Below, piece by piece: positions 9,449-17,851 of a stretch of DNA of 18,069 nucleotides. Under the pieces are notes generated by a model. The model ran no database searches, was not told the DNA's origin, and saw only the letters and a list, made by a program, of their open reading frames with translations. This stretch comes from Setomelanomma holmii. Taxonomy: Eukaryota; Ascomycota; Dothideomycetes; Pleosporales; Phaeosphaeriaceae. How positions within the stretch are numbered: the stretch's first letter is position 1; every line of letters starts with the position of its first letter. The stretch lies in contig ML978399.1 in assembly GCA_010015745.1 (NCBI GenBank), positions 1 to 18,069 of the forward strand, given 5' to 3'. The position numbers were made by a program, and so were the translations under genes.

Positions 9449-12031
9449 ATGGAATCATCCGGGAAGTCTAGCGAGCTCGACCGGCAGGCGCCTAGTGCGT
9501 CGACCTCAAATGTACCAAATCTGCCAAATGCTGATGCCCAGGAAGTGCATGAGAAGGTTGCCTCCACGGACGAACACAACGAGCCGCGCTCTGAGCGACA
9601 GGATACTGAGACTCAGCGTTTTCAGATTGCTGGGAAAGACTTCGAGCACAATGCCGCAGACCACGCGGATGACGCTACGGACGACCAGACCGCATGCGAG
9701 AATGCTTCACAGGCGTTGACGTCAGCAACCGACGACGGCTCACGTACGATGTTCGAGCAAGCTCGCGAACCTGCCGCGGCTCCTCAGCTACATGAGGATG
9801 CGAGGCAGACTGAAGTCACAGTGAATGAGACTCACAAATATCCCGCCGAAATTGTAGCCACCGATCCAGCATCCAATGGTCTCGATCGACAGCAGACGCA
9901 GCCACATGCCGGTGACATCTTCTTAGCTGAGCATGCTCCGCTCTTGCCTGAATACACTAAAGTTCAAATTTCGCCACAGACTCCTGAAAAACTCAGGGGT
10001 AATCCTTACATGCTCGCGGCGTCTCATGGTGCTTCTAAGGATATGCCTGAGGGAGGGGGTCAGCATGCATTTGGGAACTATCGACAAGCAGAGGATGACA
10101 ACCAGTCGAAGTTCCTCGCGCCAACTGTGGATGATGAACCACGTGTCGCTCTCGAAGACAGCGGGCATGGTGATGAAGAGGAATGGATATGCGATCAAGG
10201 CTCCGAGGGTGATTCCGTCATCTCGGAGAACGAGGACGAGGAAGACGGCGACGAGATGGACGAGGACGGAGAGGACCAAGTCGCACAGCTTGGCGCTACA
10301 GTACAGCAGAATGCTGCTCGGGCTCGACCAACATGGTCGCAACGACATAAACTCTCCCAGGACGACTATGACTTCGAAGGCCACACTTCTGATCAGGGTC
10401 AAGCTCAGCAAGCTCACTCAGCCCCAGAAGTCAAGGACGAGCCTGGGTTCAACCCGTACATCGATTACAGCCATCCTTCTCATCAGTATGCCCCTACTTA
10501 TGCCCGTAGCAACCACCCATCGATGTTCGACTCTATCATGTCGAGTGCTATGGATGCTCGGAGACACCATGGTCAGTACATGCATGCTCAACAGAGCCCT
10601 ACAGGAATGCTTCTCAGTCACAGTCATCCTGCAGCCGGTATGCCTCCTACCCCGTACCTCGGCACTGTTGGTATGGACTACCGGCACATTGCGTATGGAG
10701 CACCTGGCATGAACATGCCGTACGGCCAATATCCCCAGAGTGCCTACGGTATGATGCCGCCACATCCCGCAGCCACGCCCCAGCCTCCACATGACTTCAG
10801 TATGTATGAGCAGGCCTATATGCCTTCTCATGCACGAAACGGGCCAGGTAACCGTAGAACTGCACCCTCGCAACCGCTGAAGCATCGTCGTGCGCCACCG
10901 CAGGTCGTAGACGAGCACGATTGTGGCAACATGCAAGAGTCAGATGATGACGAACCACTGCGCACACGCATACAGCGTCACCCTTCCGCCACGAGTGACT
11001 CGGTCATAGGTAGCTCGTCTCCTCCCGTCACGAATAATAAGCGCGGCAGAATTCACGCCCAAGACGAGAACTCTGATATCGAGTTCGTCTCATCTAAGCC
11101 GTCGAAGAAGAAGATGGCCAACCCTCCAGGTACTAGAGCAGCTACTCGCACACCACCACAATCCAGCTCGACCGTCAACGCCGACATACGCGACTCCTCA
11201 TCCTCCGAGAACAAGTCCATCGACTGGAAGCTCCCGACCTTCGACGCCCAATTCGAACCCGGTAAGACCAAAAACGACCCCACCGTCGCCAAAATCTCCA
11301 TCCCTAACCTCGTCCGCGAAGAACTCCTCCTATCCCCCGACCACTCCGACCAAGAAACCCACCTCCTCTTGAACGTCTTCCTCCCCGCGCAACAAGCGCG
11401 ACCCTACCCAGACCCCGAACCCGCCGCCGCAGTCCTCAACTTCCACACCATCGCGGTCATGGTCATCGAAGCATCTGTGCAGTTCGAAATCGGGGATGAG
11501 TTTGGCATGGGGAGAGGACACTGGCATGATAAACACGATCAGGGTGATGAGGAGTACGAGCGTGTACGGAGTGTGACGGAGGCGGATCCGGATGAGATTT
11601 TCTTTGCCGTCGTGGATCGGTGGCGCGCGGGAATCGAGTCGAATAAGCAGCCCTCAAAGCTGATACGCGGCGCACAGGAGTTTTGCGATACGGCGCTGGA
11701 TATCATTTACTACGTCAAGGAGAATGGCTTGGTGAAAGAGAGACAGAGAGCGGTGAGGAGTGATAAGGGTGTCAAGAGGGGGGCGAAGACGATTGGTGGG
11801 GCTGAGGGTGGGGCTGAGCAGAAGGGCAAGGGGAAGGCGAAGACGGCAGCTGAGGGAGAGAAAGAGGGTGGGAAGATCGTGACAGGCAGGGGTGGTGGTG
11901 TAAAGCGCGGGACCACGGTGAACACGGTGGAGGCGAGGAAGAAGGCTAAGACCGCGGCACCCAAGGCGAAGGAGAAGCCCAAGAAGAAGAAGAGGTCAGA
12001 GCCGGGGCTCACAGTGATCAAGCGCACCTAG
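9449..12031 (+). CDS. Unrecognised 860-residue protein, probably nuclear
   Basis: I do not recognise this family. The frame is intronless with an optimal start context. Regions in order: a polar, Ser/Asp/Gln-rich N-terminus (1-220); an acidic stretch (about 222-276, densest at 261-276); a His/Met/Tyr/Pro/Gly-rich low-complexity region (about 335-465) rich in short PYG, MPP and SHP motifs; a Ser/Lys-rich linker with a possible nuclear signal (KPSKKK, 550-555); a globular-looking, Trp- and hydrophobic-containing region (about 590-765, including AVMVIEASVQFEIGDEFGMG and DEIFFAVVDRWRAGIE); and a lysine-rich tail (763-850) ending KPKKKKR. Acidic and low-complexity segments with a basic tail suggest a chromatin- or transcription-associated protein, but no DNA-binding fold is visible. 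Codon choice shifts from C-ending to G-ending near 11480. Confidence 0.82.
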   Translation: MESSGKSSELDRQAPSASTSNVPNLPNADAQEVHEKVASTDEHNEPRSERQDTETQRFQIAGKDFEHNAADHADDATDDQTACENASQALTSATDDGSRTMFEQAREPAAAPQLHEDARQTEVTVNETHKYPAEIVATDPASNGLDRQQTQPHAGDIFLAEHAPLLPEYTKVQISPQTPEKLRGNPYMLAASHGASKDMPEGGGQHAFGNYRQAEDDNQSKFLAPTVDDEPRVALEDSGHGDEEEWICDQGSEGDSVISENEDEEDGDEMDEDGEDQVAQLGATVQQNAARARPTWSQRHKLSQDDYDFEGHTSDQGQAQQAHSAPEVKDEPGFNPYIDYSHPSHQYAPTYARSNHPSMFDSIMSSAMDARRHHGQYMHAQQSPTGMLLSHSHPAAGMPPTPYLGTVGMDYRHIAYGAPGMNMPYGQYPQSAYGMMPPHPAATPQPPHDFSMYEQAYMPSHARNGPGNRRTAPSQPLKHRRAPPQVVDEHDCGNMQESDDDEPLRTRIQRHPSATSDSVIGSSSPPVTNNKRGRIHAQDENSDIEFVSSKPSKKKMANPPGTRAATRTPPQSSSTVNADIRDSSSSENKSIDWKLPTFDAQFEPGKTKNDPTVAKISIPNLVREELLLSPDHSDQETHLLLNVFLPAQQARPYPDPEPAAAVLNFHTIAVMVIEASVQFEIGDEFGMGRGHWHDKHDQGDEEYERVRSVTEADPDEIFFAVVDRWRAGIESNKQPSKLIRGAQEFCDTALDIIYYVKENGLVKERQRAVRSDKGVKRGAKTIGGAEGGAEQKGKGKAKTAAEGEKEGGKIVTGRGGGVKRGTTVNTVEARKKAKTAAPKAKEKPKKKKRSEPGLTVIKRT

Positions 12032-12955
12032 TCGAGGAGCCTGAGAAGGGAGGTGTGGACATAGTGGATAAGTGGTGTATCTTGGCAAGGGATGGACAAG
12101 TTCAAATGTCTCTTGGTTGTGGAGGTGGCCTTTGGGCCAAACCCGATGGCATTGACTGCGGTCTCGACTAGCTTGTATCGATTCACTTCGTTCCGGGCCT
12201 TAGACCATGGCAGCAGTACGACTTTAGATATACTGGCCCAGACCTTGCTTCCCACTTCTGACGCCTCGCCTTACAGACCAAGATCGCTGAACGCATACAT
12301 CCCCCAATCTTTGATACAAGCCCTCCCCAGCCCTCTGATCTCCTTGTGTTTGCCATCTCTCGCATGACTCCATGCCCACTCCAACATTCCTTTCGGCCAC
12401 TTGGCACCTGGGTCTAGCCCAGCGTCCTGCATGTCGGTTTCAAGTTGGTGGTATTCTTCAGTATGCATACGTGGGCGGATGAGTTGGGCAAAGAGTTCGT
12501 ACTCGGAATCGTGGCTGAATTGGGGAGAGGAATGCGGCGTTGACCTTAGGTAAGTTGATGGGGTTGGATGTCATGTTCAACCAAGCATACCTGGGTAAAG
12601 TCCGAGCTCTGAATATGAAAGCTGGAGTACCTCGACGAAATGGTTTGTATACAGGTAGCTAAAAGCTAAAAAGACCTAGGGAAGGGGCAGTTCTTGCGCA
12701 ATATTTATGCCCGCAACAAGTGACGAACTGCGAGAGTCAATTGCATGTGTGAAGATGAGAGTGCGAACTTCCATTGTTGACGGCATTTGAATTATCGTTA
12801 ATTGTGCCAATCTCATGACTATGCCATGACGTATCGTGAGTCTGGAAAATGAATTGTAAGTTAATAAAAGTTCAGCAGGGTGTCACCGCGACCCTCACCA
12901 GCGGCCCTTCCAGTCCGGGTTCAGATATATTCATGGATAAATTCCTTGCATAAAC
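12032..12955. other. Mostly non-coding region with a minus-strand coding-like remnant
   Basis: The only coding-like material is on the minus strand at about 12271-12670, listed separately for its best part. The rest (12671-12955) is A/T-richer and holds the upstream region of the HET fragment, with a TTAATAAAAG element near 12860. Confidence 0.5.
12271..12544 (-). pseudogene. Possible gene remnant or last exon, unknown family
   Basis: A minus-strand frame ends with a stop at 12271 and stays open leftwards in the protein to about 12577. The reading HDSEYELFAQLIRPR, followed by MHTEEYHQLETDM and later PKGMLEWAWSHARDG, has the balanced composition of a real globular protein rather than a chance frame. 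It could be a 65-residue protein from the ATG at 12468, or the last exon of a larger gene with an acceptor at 12545-12546 (a GTATGC donor lies at 12590). A second protein-like reading lies upstream at about 12592-12660 (NHFVEVLQLSYSELGLYP), but the obvious 46-nt intron would join it in the wrong frame. This suggests a decayed gene or a gene model I could not solve. I do not recognise the family. Confidence 0.35.
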
Positions 12956-13468
12956 ATGTCGCCAAGTCAGAAACGGCGCCGACGTGGCTTCGAATACAGC
13001 CCTCTGCAATTCAATACTTTCAGATTGCTCGAGCTCATTTCTGGACAAAGTCTATACGCCGATATTCATTGCAGGCTGCGGGACTATCAATTAGACTCGG
13101 CACCGCCATACGAAGCTCTATCATATACGTGGGGCGATGAGGAGAGTGCATGCCGGATATCATTAGATGGTCTACCCTTTCACATCCGACCAAACCTTCT
13201 AGACGCGTTGCGGCGCCTGCGACAACCTCGAAGCAAAAGAATCATTTGGATTGATGCGTTATGCATTGACCAAAACAGCGCAGACGAGAAAAGCGTTCAA
13301 GTGCGGGGTGTCCTGAATGTCTTCCATATGCTCGAGCTCTTTGACTTGTGGCGCGGAGGTGTTCTTGTCAATGGCGCTGCCCCCACTCATGCTATTGCTC
13401 AAGGACGACGATATCTAAGCTCCGGACACGTACTACTTAACGACAAAAGGAGTTTTTGCGCAGATTGA
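12956..13468 (+). pseudogene. HET-domain protein, truncated inside the domain
   Basis: The HET domain is found in fungal heterokaryon-incompatibility and related immune-like proteins, usually of 500-900 residues. This frame is 170 residues. Residues 52-61 read YEALSYTWGD and residues 95-106 read RIIWIDALCIDQ, the two best-known HET blocks, in the right order and spacing. The match continues to EKSVQV (111-116). There the usual continuation (QVRxMxxIY...VWLG) is lost and an unrelated 54-residue tail follows to a stop at 13466-13468. The rest of the domain and any C-terminal part are missing. Another reading frame or strand does not restore them nearby. An internal deletion joining two distant parts of the gene is the simplest explanation. 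The start has an A at -3, and a TTAATAAAAG element lies about 95 bp upstream. The fragment is unlikely to work as a HET protein. Confidence 0.72.
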
Positions 13469-13695
13469 ATTGGCCGACAGTCGGGAGCAAAACGAGTGAG
13501 GTCCAAGCCGTCAATATCATGTGCGGATGCTAAAGTCGGCCAGAACAACTGTTAGGTCGGCGATGATGACATGAAATGCCCGGAAGTGAAGTGAAGAAGC
13601 ATATGTTTTTGTAAATCAATCCTAAACATGTAACTGATACAAAGACTCCGCGAGAATGATTTTGCAGTGCAATGGTTGCTTGATCGTCGTCGCAA

Positions 13696-15156
13696 CTACA
13701 TAGTGTCGGCCATCCATGGGTGCTTCAGGAGTTCAGTCGCCGATTTCCTGTCTTCCGGCCGCCATCTGAGCATCAAGCGTATGAAATCGAGAAACAATTC
13801 CTTTTCCTCCCCTTCAAGCACCGAGACTCTTTCCTCAAGTGAGATCTTAGGAATAGTTACACTCTTGGAGCCACCCGTCCAGTGTCCTATTGAACTTAGC
13901 AGAGTCTATGTCGGGACGATCTCAATGACTAACCTTGCTTGTCGAAGACCTTCTTTGTCATATGGTTGCTTTGCGTGTATTCAAGCGGAGGCATTCCAAG
14001 GTATGCAACCATTTCGGAAACATGATGTGTCTCTGATGGGTTGCCCTCGTTGTCACGGGCGTCGAATAGATGCTCATCTTCAAACAAGTCCCACACCTAA
14101 TGAAGAGTAAGTCATTGAGACTACCTTATAATAGTATTGAATACTTACCAACGTGGTGACACTCCAAATGTCCACCTTAGAGCCCCACTCCATCTCGAAA
14201 GTTATCTCTGGTGCACGGTATAGCTCAGGCTGAATTAAGCCGGAGTGGGAATCTCCTATCCGCGCTTCTCCAAAGTCACAGAGAACTGGTTGGCCCCAAA
14301 GGTCACCCGTAGGATGGGGAAGCTTACGGGAACTGTAAATGGTGCGTGTGTCGTCAATCACTTTGGATGGTGACGGGTTCTCTGCTTCAGCTTTCTCGAA
14401 TTTTCCAGAATAGTGTCATCATCCACAGTCAGCATGATATTTCCAGGATTGATGTCTAACTTGTCAGTTGATTCAATCATGTTGCATCATCTTGCCGTAC
14501 CTGTATGTACGACCTTAGCCTCGTCGTGTAAGAACGACAGCGCCTTTAGCACATTGGCTAGCGTGCACTTCAGAAGCGGAACGTCGAGCTTGTGTGCTGG
14601 GTTGTAATACTGGAGCTGTCGAATAGTCATGTGCATGGGTGGATGAACAAAGCACAAATGTTTGCCAGTCGGACCGTCGAGCTCAAATTCGCCATACAGT
14701 CCGCGGATGTATGCTTGGCCGCGATGCTGTGATTGCATAGAACTGACATGCTCGTAAAAATCTAGCTCTCGATTGAGCTGTGGGGTCTTTTCGGCATCTC
14801 GGGTACAAATCTTGACAGCGACGAAGCCAGCGACGAAGCCAGCGTCTCGTTCTCTGTGCATGGATGATCAGACTTTGAAGGGTGGGTGGGGGTGAAGAAC
14901 GCCAAACATACCGGATATCCCGACACAGCCAGACCGTGGAGTATGCACCGTAACCGAGTTTTCCTATAACCTTAAAGCTAGAATCGAGAATCTCACCAGG
15001 TCGTGCTGGATAAAACTGATCATGGCTATACCACGGAAGGCGCTCCTCCTCGAAGAGCTCGCTGGCATTCATTTTCGTACTCTGGAAGCGCGAAATTCGG
15101 GAGATGTGAGAGGGAAATTTGAAGCGAGTACATGCGCGTTGACCAAATCTCAGCAT
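13696..15156 (-). pseudogene. SRPK-like protein kinase gene, broken by a one-base frameshift
   Basis: There are five exons: 14912-15156, 14501-14853, 14149-14455, 13934-14096 and 13696-13886. The four introns are 58, 45, 52 and 47 nt, all GT-AG. If in frame throughout, the product would be about 419 residues. Kinase landmarks are the glycine loop GKLGYGAYSTV (65-75), the VAVK lysine (K96), the catalytic loop VVHTDINPGN (D200), LCDFGEAR, and the activation-segment end YRAPE. The HTD catalytic loop and the DLF-E-HLF-DA segment mark the fungal SRPK-like group. SRPKs phosphorylate SR splicing factors, but targets of this fungal subgroup are unknown. Exon 3 is one base short: after the segment coding TVDDDTILE the frame shifts at the T4 run 14401-14404 and reaches a stop about 14 codons later, before DFG and APE. 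The rest looks intact, so the lesion is recent or a sequencing error. The N-terminal 28 residues are basic and could be a targeting leader; M29 is an alternative start. Confidence 0.85.
14821..14844 (-). repeat. Perfect 12-bp tandem duplication in the kinase
   Basis: Two exact copies of a 12-bp unit (14821-14832 and 14833-14844) lie in exon 2 and duplicate four residues, AGFV-AGFV, just before the VAVK lysine. The period is a multiple of three, so the frame is kept. The insertion falls in the turn between the second and third kinase strands. Confidence 0.9.
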
Positions 15157-15330
15157 GGTGTAGAGACACTATATCATTGTGGGAAGTTAGTGTGATGGTC
15201 CAAAGGCACGGCTGGCTCAGGTGGCATGCAAAGTATTCATAGATTTGTGACTACGTTATTGCAGAAAGACGACATTGGATTAATTTTTTAGATGTACTTC
15301 AACAAGGCCCGAGCGCTGACGACTTCAAAG

Positions 15331-15702
15331 TTATAATGTCTCCCACAAAACCATATTGGGACCAAGACCAACCATACCCATCATCACTGCTACCATCAAA
15401 GCAAACATCAATGTATATGACCCTTCATCAACCACCGCTTGTCCCGCATTGCCAGTACACTGCGGCGGCGTAGGCGAAGTAACAGAAGTATTCGGCGGCC
15501 CCCTCACCGTACTCGTCGCGTTCGGCAGCACCACCTCCCTCGTCTGGCTCAGCAGTGGCGGCAAGAACGTCGCACTCGACGGCGTCGGCAGCGCAATCGT
15601 AGCGCTCAGAGCACTGAAGCTCAACTGCGCAGCCGCTCTATTGGCAGCATACAAACTGACCTTCGTGGTCGTTGTGACGGTGCTGCATGAGAGCGACTGC
15701 AT
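15331..15702 (-). CDS. Possible fragment of a membrane or GPI-anchored protein
   Basis: This is a 123-residue minus frame. The middle is Ser/Thr/Pro-rich, then comes PPQCTGNAGQAVVDEG and a hydrophobic stretch (TLMFALMVAVMMGMVGL). That layout resembles the C-terminal end of fungal GPI-anchored proteins, in which a small-residue site precedes a hydrophobic tail, except that ten extra residues follow. No signal peptide starts the frame, so it would be the 3' part of a gene or a decayed copy. An antisense + frame of 116 codons (15356-15706) covers the same DNA with C-ending codons, so the coding strand is not certain. Treat this as tentative. Confidence 0.3.
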   Translation of the reverse strand: MQSLSCSTVTTTTKVSLYAANRAAAQLSFSALSATIALPTPSSATFLPPLLSQTREVVLPNATSTVRGPPNTSVTSPTPPQCTGNAGQAVVDEGSYTLMFALMVAVMMGMVGLGPNMVLWETL

Positions 15703-15706
15703 GTAG

Positions 15707-16024
15707 ATGTAGTACAGAACCAGCAGTAGCTACATTGTAACGGACTATGTAATCGTAAATGTGTGATACTTTAAACTCCGCAGCACCACGCCCACGCTGG
15801 TCGCAGCCGGCGCGATCGTACCTGCTGTAAGACGTTGGGCTGCGCTGAGCGCGCATGTTGGCTAGATGAATAATTTGCCGAGCGTGCCGCTATTGGGCTC
15901 GCCCTTAGAGTGCCCGTGCGCGCAACGAGCTACTACACCAAACGAGCCACTCCACCAAAACACGCGGATATCATCTCAACTTCAATACGTCGTATCTCTA
16001 CTAATATAAATCTAATTAATGCTA
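15707..16024. other. Left flank of the transposon
   Basis: This 318-bp stretch has no gene. It contains a 17-bp tandem repeat at 15924-15957 and turns A/T-rich in the last 50 bases before the TA duplication at 16023-16024. Confidence 0.6.
15924..15957. repeat. 17-bp tandem repeat, two copies
   Basis: The copies are AACGAGCTACTACACCA and AACGAGCCACTCCACCA, differing at two positions. They contain GAGCTACT and GAGCCACT 17 bp apart, the same pair at the same spacing as in the right TIR of the neighbouring transposon. Confidence 0.85.
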
Positions 16025-16089
16025 ACGTACCCCACGGGCGAGTGGCTCACACGCCCGAGTGGCTCAGAAATGCCAAGCCCCCACCAAAA
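16025..16089. repeat. Left terminal inverted repeat, 65 bp
   Basis: It matches the reverse complement of 17832-17896 at 61 of 65 positions. Within it, CGAGTGGCTCA occurs twice, 17 bp apart (16039-16049 and 16056-16066), and CGGGCG and CGCCCG form an inverted pair around the first copy. The repeated 11-mer is a candidate transposase-binding site. Confidence 0.93.
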
Positions 16090-16153
16090 TCAGTACTGTA
16101 CACGATCGTATAGCACCGTCAAGGATAGTAGTTAACAATCGTAATAAGCTATT

Positions 16154-17851
16154 CTACTCAGAATCTACTACTGCTTCTTGCTTACACGTGCGCGCGTTAT
16201 GCCCTGCCTTACCGCAGCGTCCACAGCGTCGTTGGCTAGGCTCACCTGCCTCAACGCGCACCCTCTTCTTCGCCTTCTTCCCATCACTTCGCGCCCCAAA
16301 CTCCTTCAGAGTCGTCAATCGCTCGCCCTCATCAATAGTCAATATACCTTCTCGCTGTAATCGCTTTCTTTTATGCGATTTACGTCGCGTAGCGGCTTCG
16401 TTCGCTGCTCGAAGCTCAGCTATCTCCCGTTGCGCCAACACGAGCTTGTGCGCGATTACTGCTGCCCCTTTTGCGAGCTTTTCAAAGGTCTCAACCATCG
16501 ATGTTGGTGAGCTATCTACATGCCTTTGAATCCTCTTCTTCACCAGCGTCGATTGCGATCCTAATTCTAGAGTGTTGCTTGGAGTTTGCGACTGCCAGGG
16601 ACTGTCTTCGACGGTGGGTAACGGTGGAGTACGCAGGCGGACGTCGAGCTTCAATAACACAGCTTCCGGATCATGTGGGACTAAGCCAGCGCCTCGAAAG
16701 CTTCCTTGTATATTGGACTTTGTAATCGCAGCGTCAGAAGCGCCTTTGAAGCACGGTAGAAACTCTATCTTAGAGATATGCGTGATGTGGTTGCGCATTA
16801 GATTCTCGGCTTGGCGCCCGTACGCCTTCTTCAACGGCGCAAAACAACCTACATCAAGTGGCTGCAGGAGGTGCGATGAGTGCGGAGGCATGCAGATAGT
16901 GATAATTTTGTTATCCTTGCAGTACTGCTGGGAATCGAGCGAGTCGTGGCTCTCGTGGCCGTCGATAACAAGCAGTCGATGAGCGCCTACAACCCTCCTC
17001 TTTGTATGCTCGTCAAAGTGCTTCAACCACTGCAGGCCGAGCTCATTTGTTGTCCAGCCGTTCTCAGAGACTGCAATAACCCAGTCCGGGGGCAGATTAT
17101 CCTCTTTGTACCAGGCAGAGAGGTGGTGCTTGCCCTGGAAGATGATAAAGGGTGGAATCGCCCACCCCATCGCGTTGATTCCCTGGATCACCGTAGTCCA
17201 CTCTCTGTTGCCTTGCTGCACTGCCTTTGGTCGTCCTCGACGCTCTGAACCTGTAACAACCGCTCCAGTTGATATCTGGCCCATCATGAAGCCTGCCTCG
17301 TCAAAGTTGTACGTGTCTTCATCTTGGATGCCATACTTGGCTTTCATATCGATTACTAGGCGGAACCAGCCTTCTATAACCTCAGGATCTTCGCAGAGAG
17401 CTCTCTTAAAGTCATACTTTCGATTAAACTTGACTTTGAGCTCAGGGCGACGCTTAACGAAGGTTGCAGCCCAGTTGATACCAACTGGGTGGAGGTAGCG
17501 CGCATCTCGCAAAGAATTGGCCATATCTTCAACAGCAGCGAGCCGGGGAGGGAATCCTCGCGCGTCGAGGTCAAGGATATGCTTAACAAGCACCTCCTCT
17601 TCTGTATCTAATAATCTCCTCGAGTTAGGCGCGCGATCGCGTCGATATATCTTTCCAGCGCGTCGGTTGCTGATTGATTTTTGAGGTATGTTATAGAGCT
17701 TTGCAGCGCGTCGCTGGGTAAGTGTCGCGTCGCGTTTAATAGCCTCGATTGCGAGCTGTAATCGACGCTTGTTTGAAGCTAGTAGATCGTTATGTTGTTG
17801 GCTCATCGCGAGATAAAGGATGAAGGATAGGTTTTGGTAGGGGCTTGGCAT
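16154..17851 (-). CDS. Pogo/Fot1-like DDE transposase with C-terminal zinc knuckle
   Basis: The frame has 565 codons and no stop. In order: a psq-type helix-turn-helix (about 31-66, TLTQRRAAKLYNIPQKSI), a CENP-B-type DNA-binding region (about 80-150), the DDE catalytic domain, a long Lys/Arg/Glu-rich coiled-coil-like segment (about 450-505), and a zinc knuckle C543-x2-C546-x4-H551-x4-C556. The triad is D184 (YNFDEAGF), D297 (LVIDGHESH) and D333 (LLQPLDVGCF), with 35 residues between the last two, giving the DD35D pattern. The enzyme binds the TIRs, cuts the element out and inserts it at TA. The first ATG (17851) lies inside the right TIR; a second ATG at 17806 (MSQQHNDLLASNKRRL) gives a more family-like start and is likelier. 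The zinc knuckle is intact and in frame. Confidence 0.9.
   Translation of the reverse strand: MPSPYQNLSFILYLAMSQQHNDLLASNKRRLQLAIEAIKRDATLTQRRAAKLYNIPQKSISNRRAGKIYRRDRAPNSRRLLDTEEEVLVKHILDLDARGFPPRLAAVEDMANSLRDARYLHPVGINWAATFVKRRPELKVKFNRKYDFKRALCEDPEVIEGWFRLVIDMKAKYGIQDEDTYNFDEAGFMMGQISTGAVVTGSERRGRPKAVQQGNREWTTVIQGINAMGWAIPPFIIFQGKHHLSAWYKEDNLPPDWVIAVSENGWTTNELGLQWLKHFDEHTKRRVVGAHRLLVIDGHESHDSLDSQQYCKDNKIITICMPPHSSHLLQPLDVGCFAPLKKAYGRQAENLMRNHITHISKIEFLPCFKGASDAAITKSNIQGSFRGAGLVPHDPEAVLLKLDVRLRTPPLPTVEDSPWQSQTPSNTLELGSQSTLVKKRIQRHVDSSPTSMVETFEKLAKGAAVIAHKLVLAQREIAELRAANEAATRRKSHKRKRLQREGILTIDEGERLTTLKEFGARSDGKKAKKRVRVEAGEPSQRRCGRCGKAGHNARTCKQEAVVDSE

Noticed and set aside
10440..10460. B-box-like GGGTTCAACCC inside the 860-residue protein gene
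   Set aside because: It codes in frame for part of that protein, and no A-box or tRNA fold surrounds it.
12028..12255. 75-codon minus frame after the 860-residue protein gene
   Set aside because: Reads like chance sequence, has no motif, and overlaps the 3' end of the + gene.
14433..14455. Kinase could be a natural pseudokinase because the catalytic-loop lysine is replaced (HTDINPGN)
   Set aside because: The catalytic Asp and the metal-binding Asn are kept, and variants of HTDxxPxN are common in this fungal kinase group, so the substitution alone does not imply loss of activity.
15356..15706. 116-codon + frame with C-ending codons
   Set aside because: It overlaps the minus frame that has the GPI-like tail. 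It has no signal peptide or motif, and its codon bias can be the mirror of a G-ending minus gene. The strand remains uncertain.
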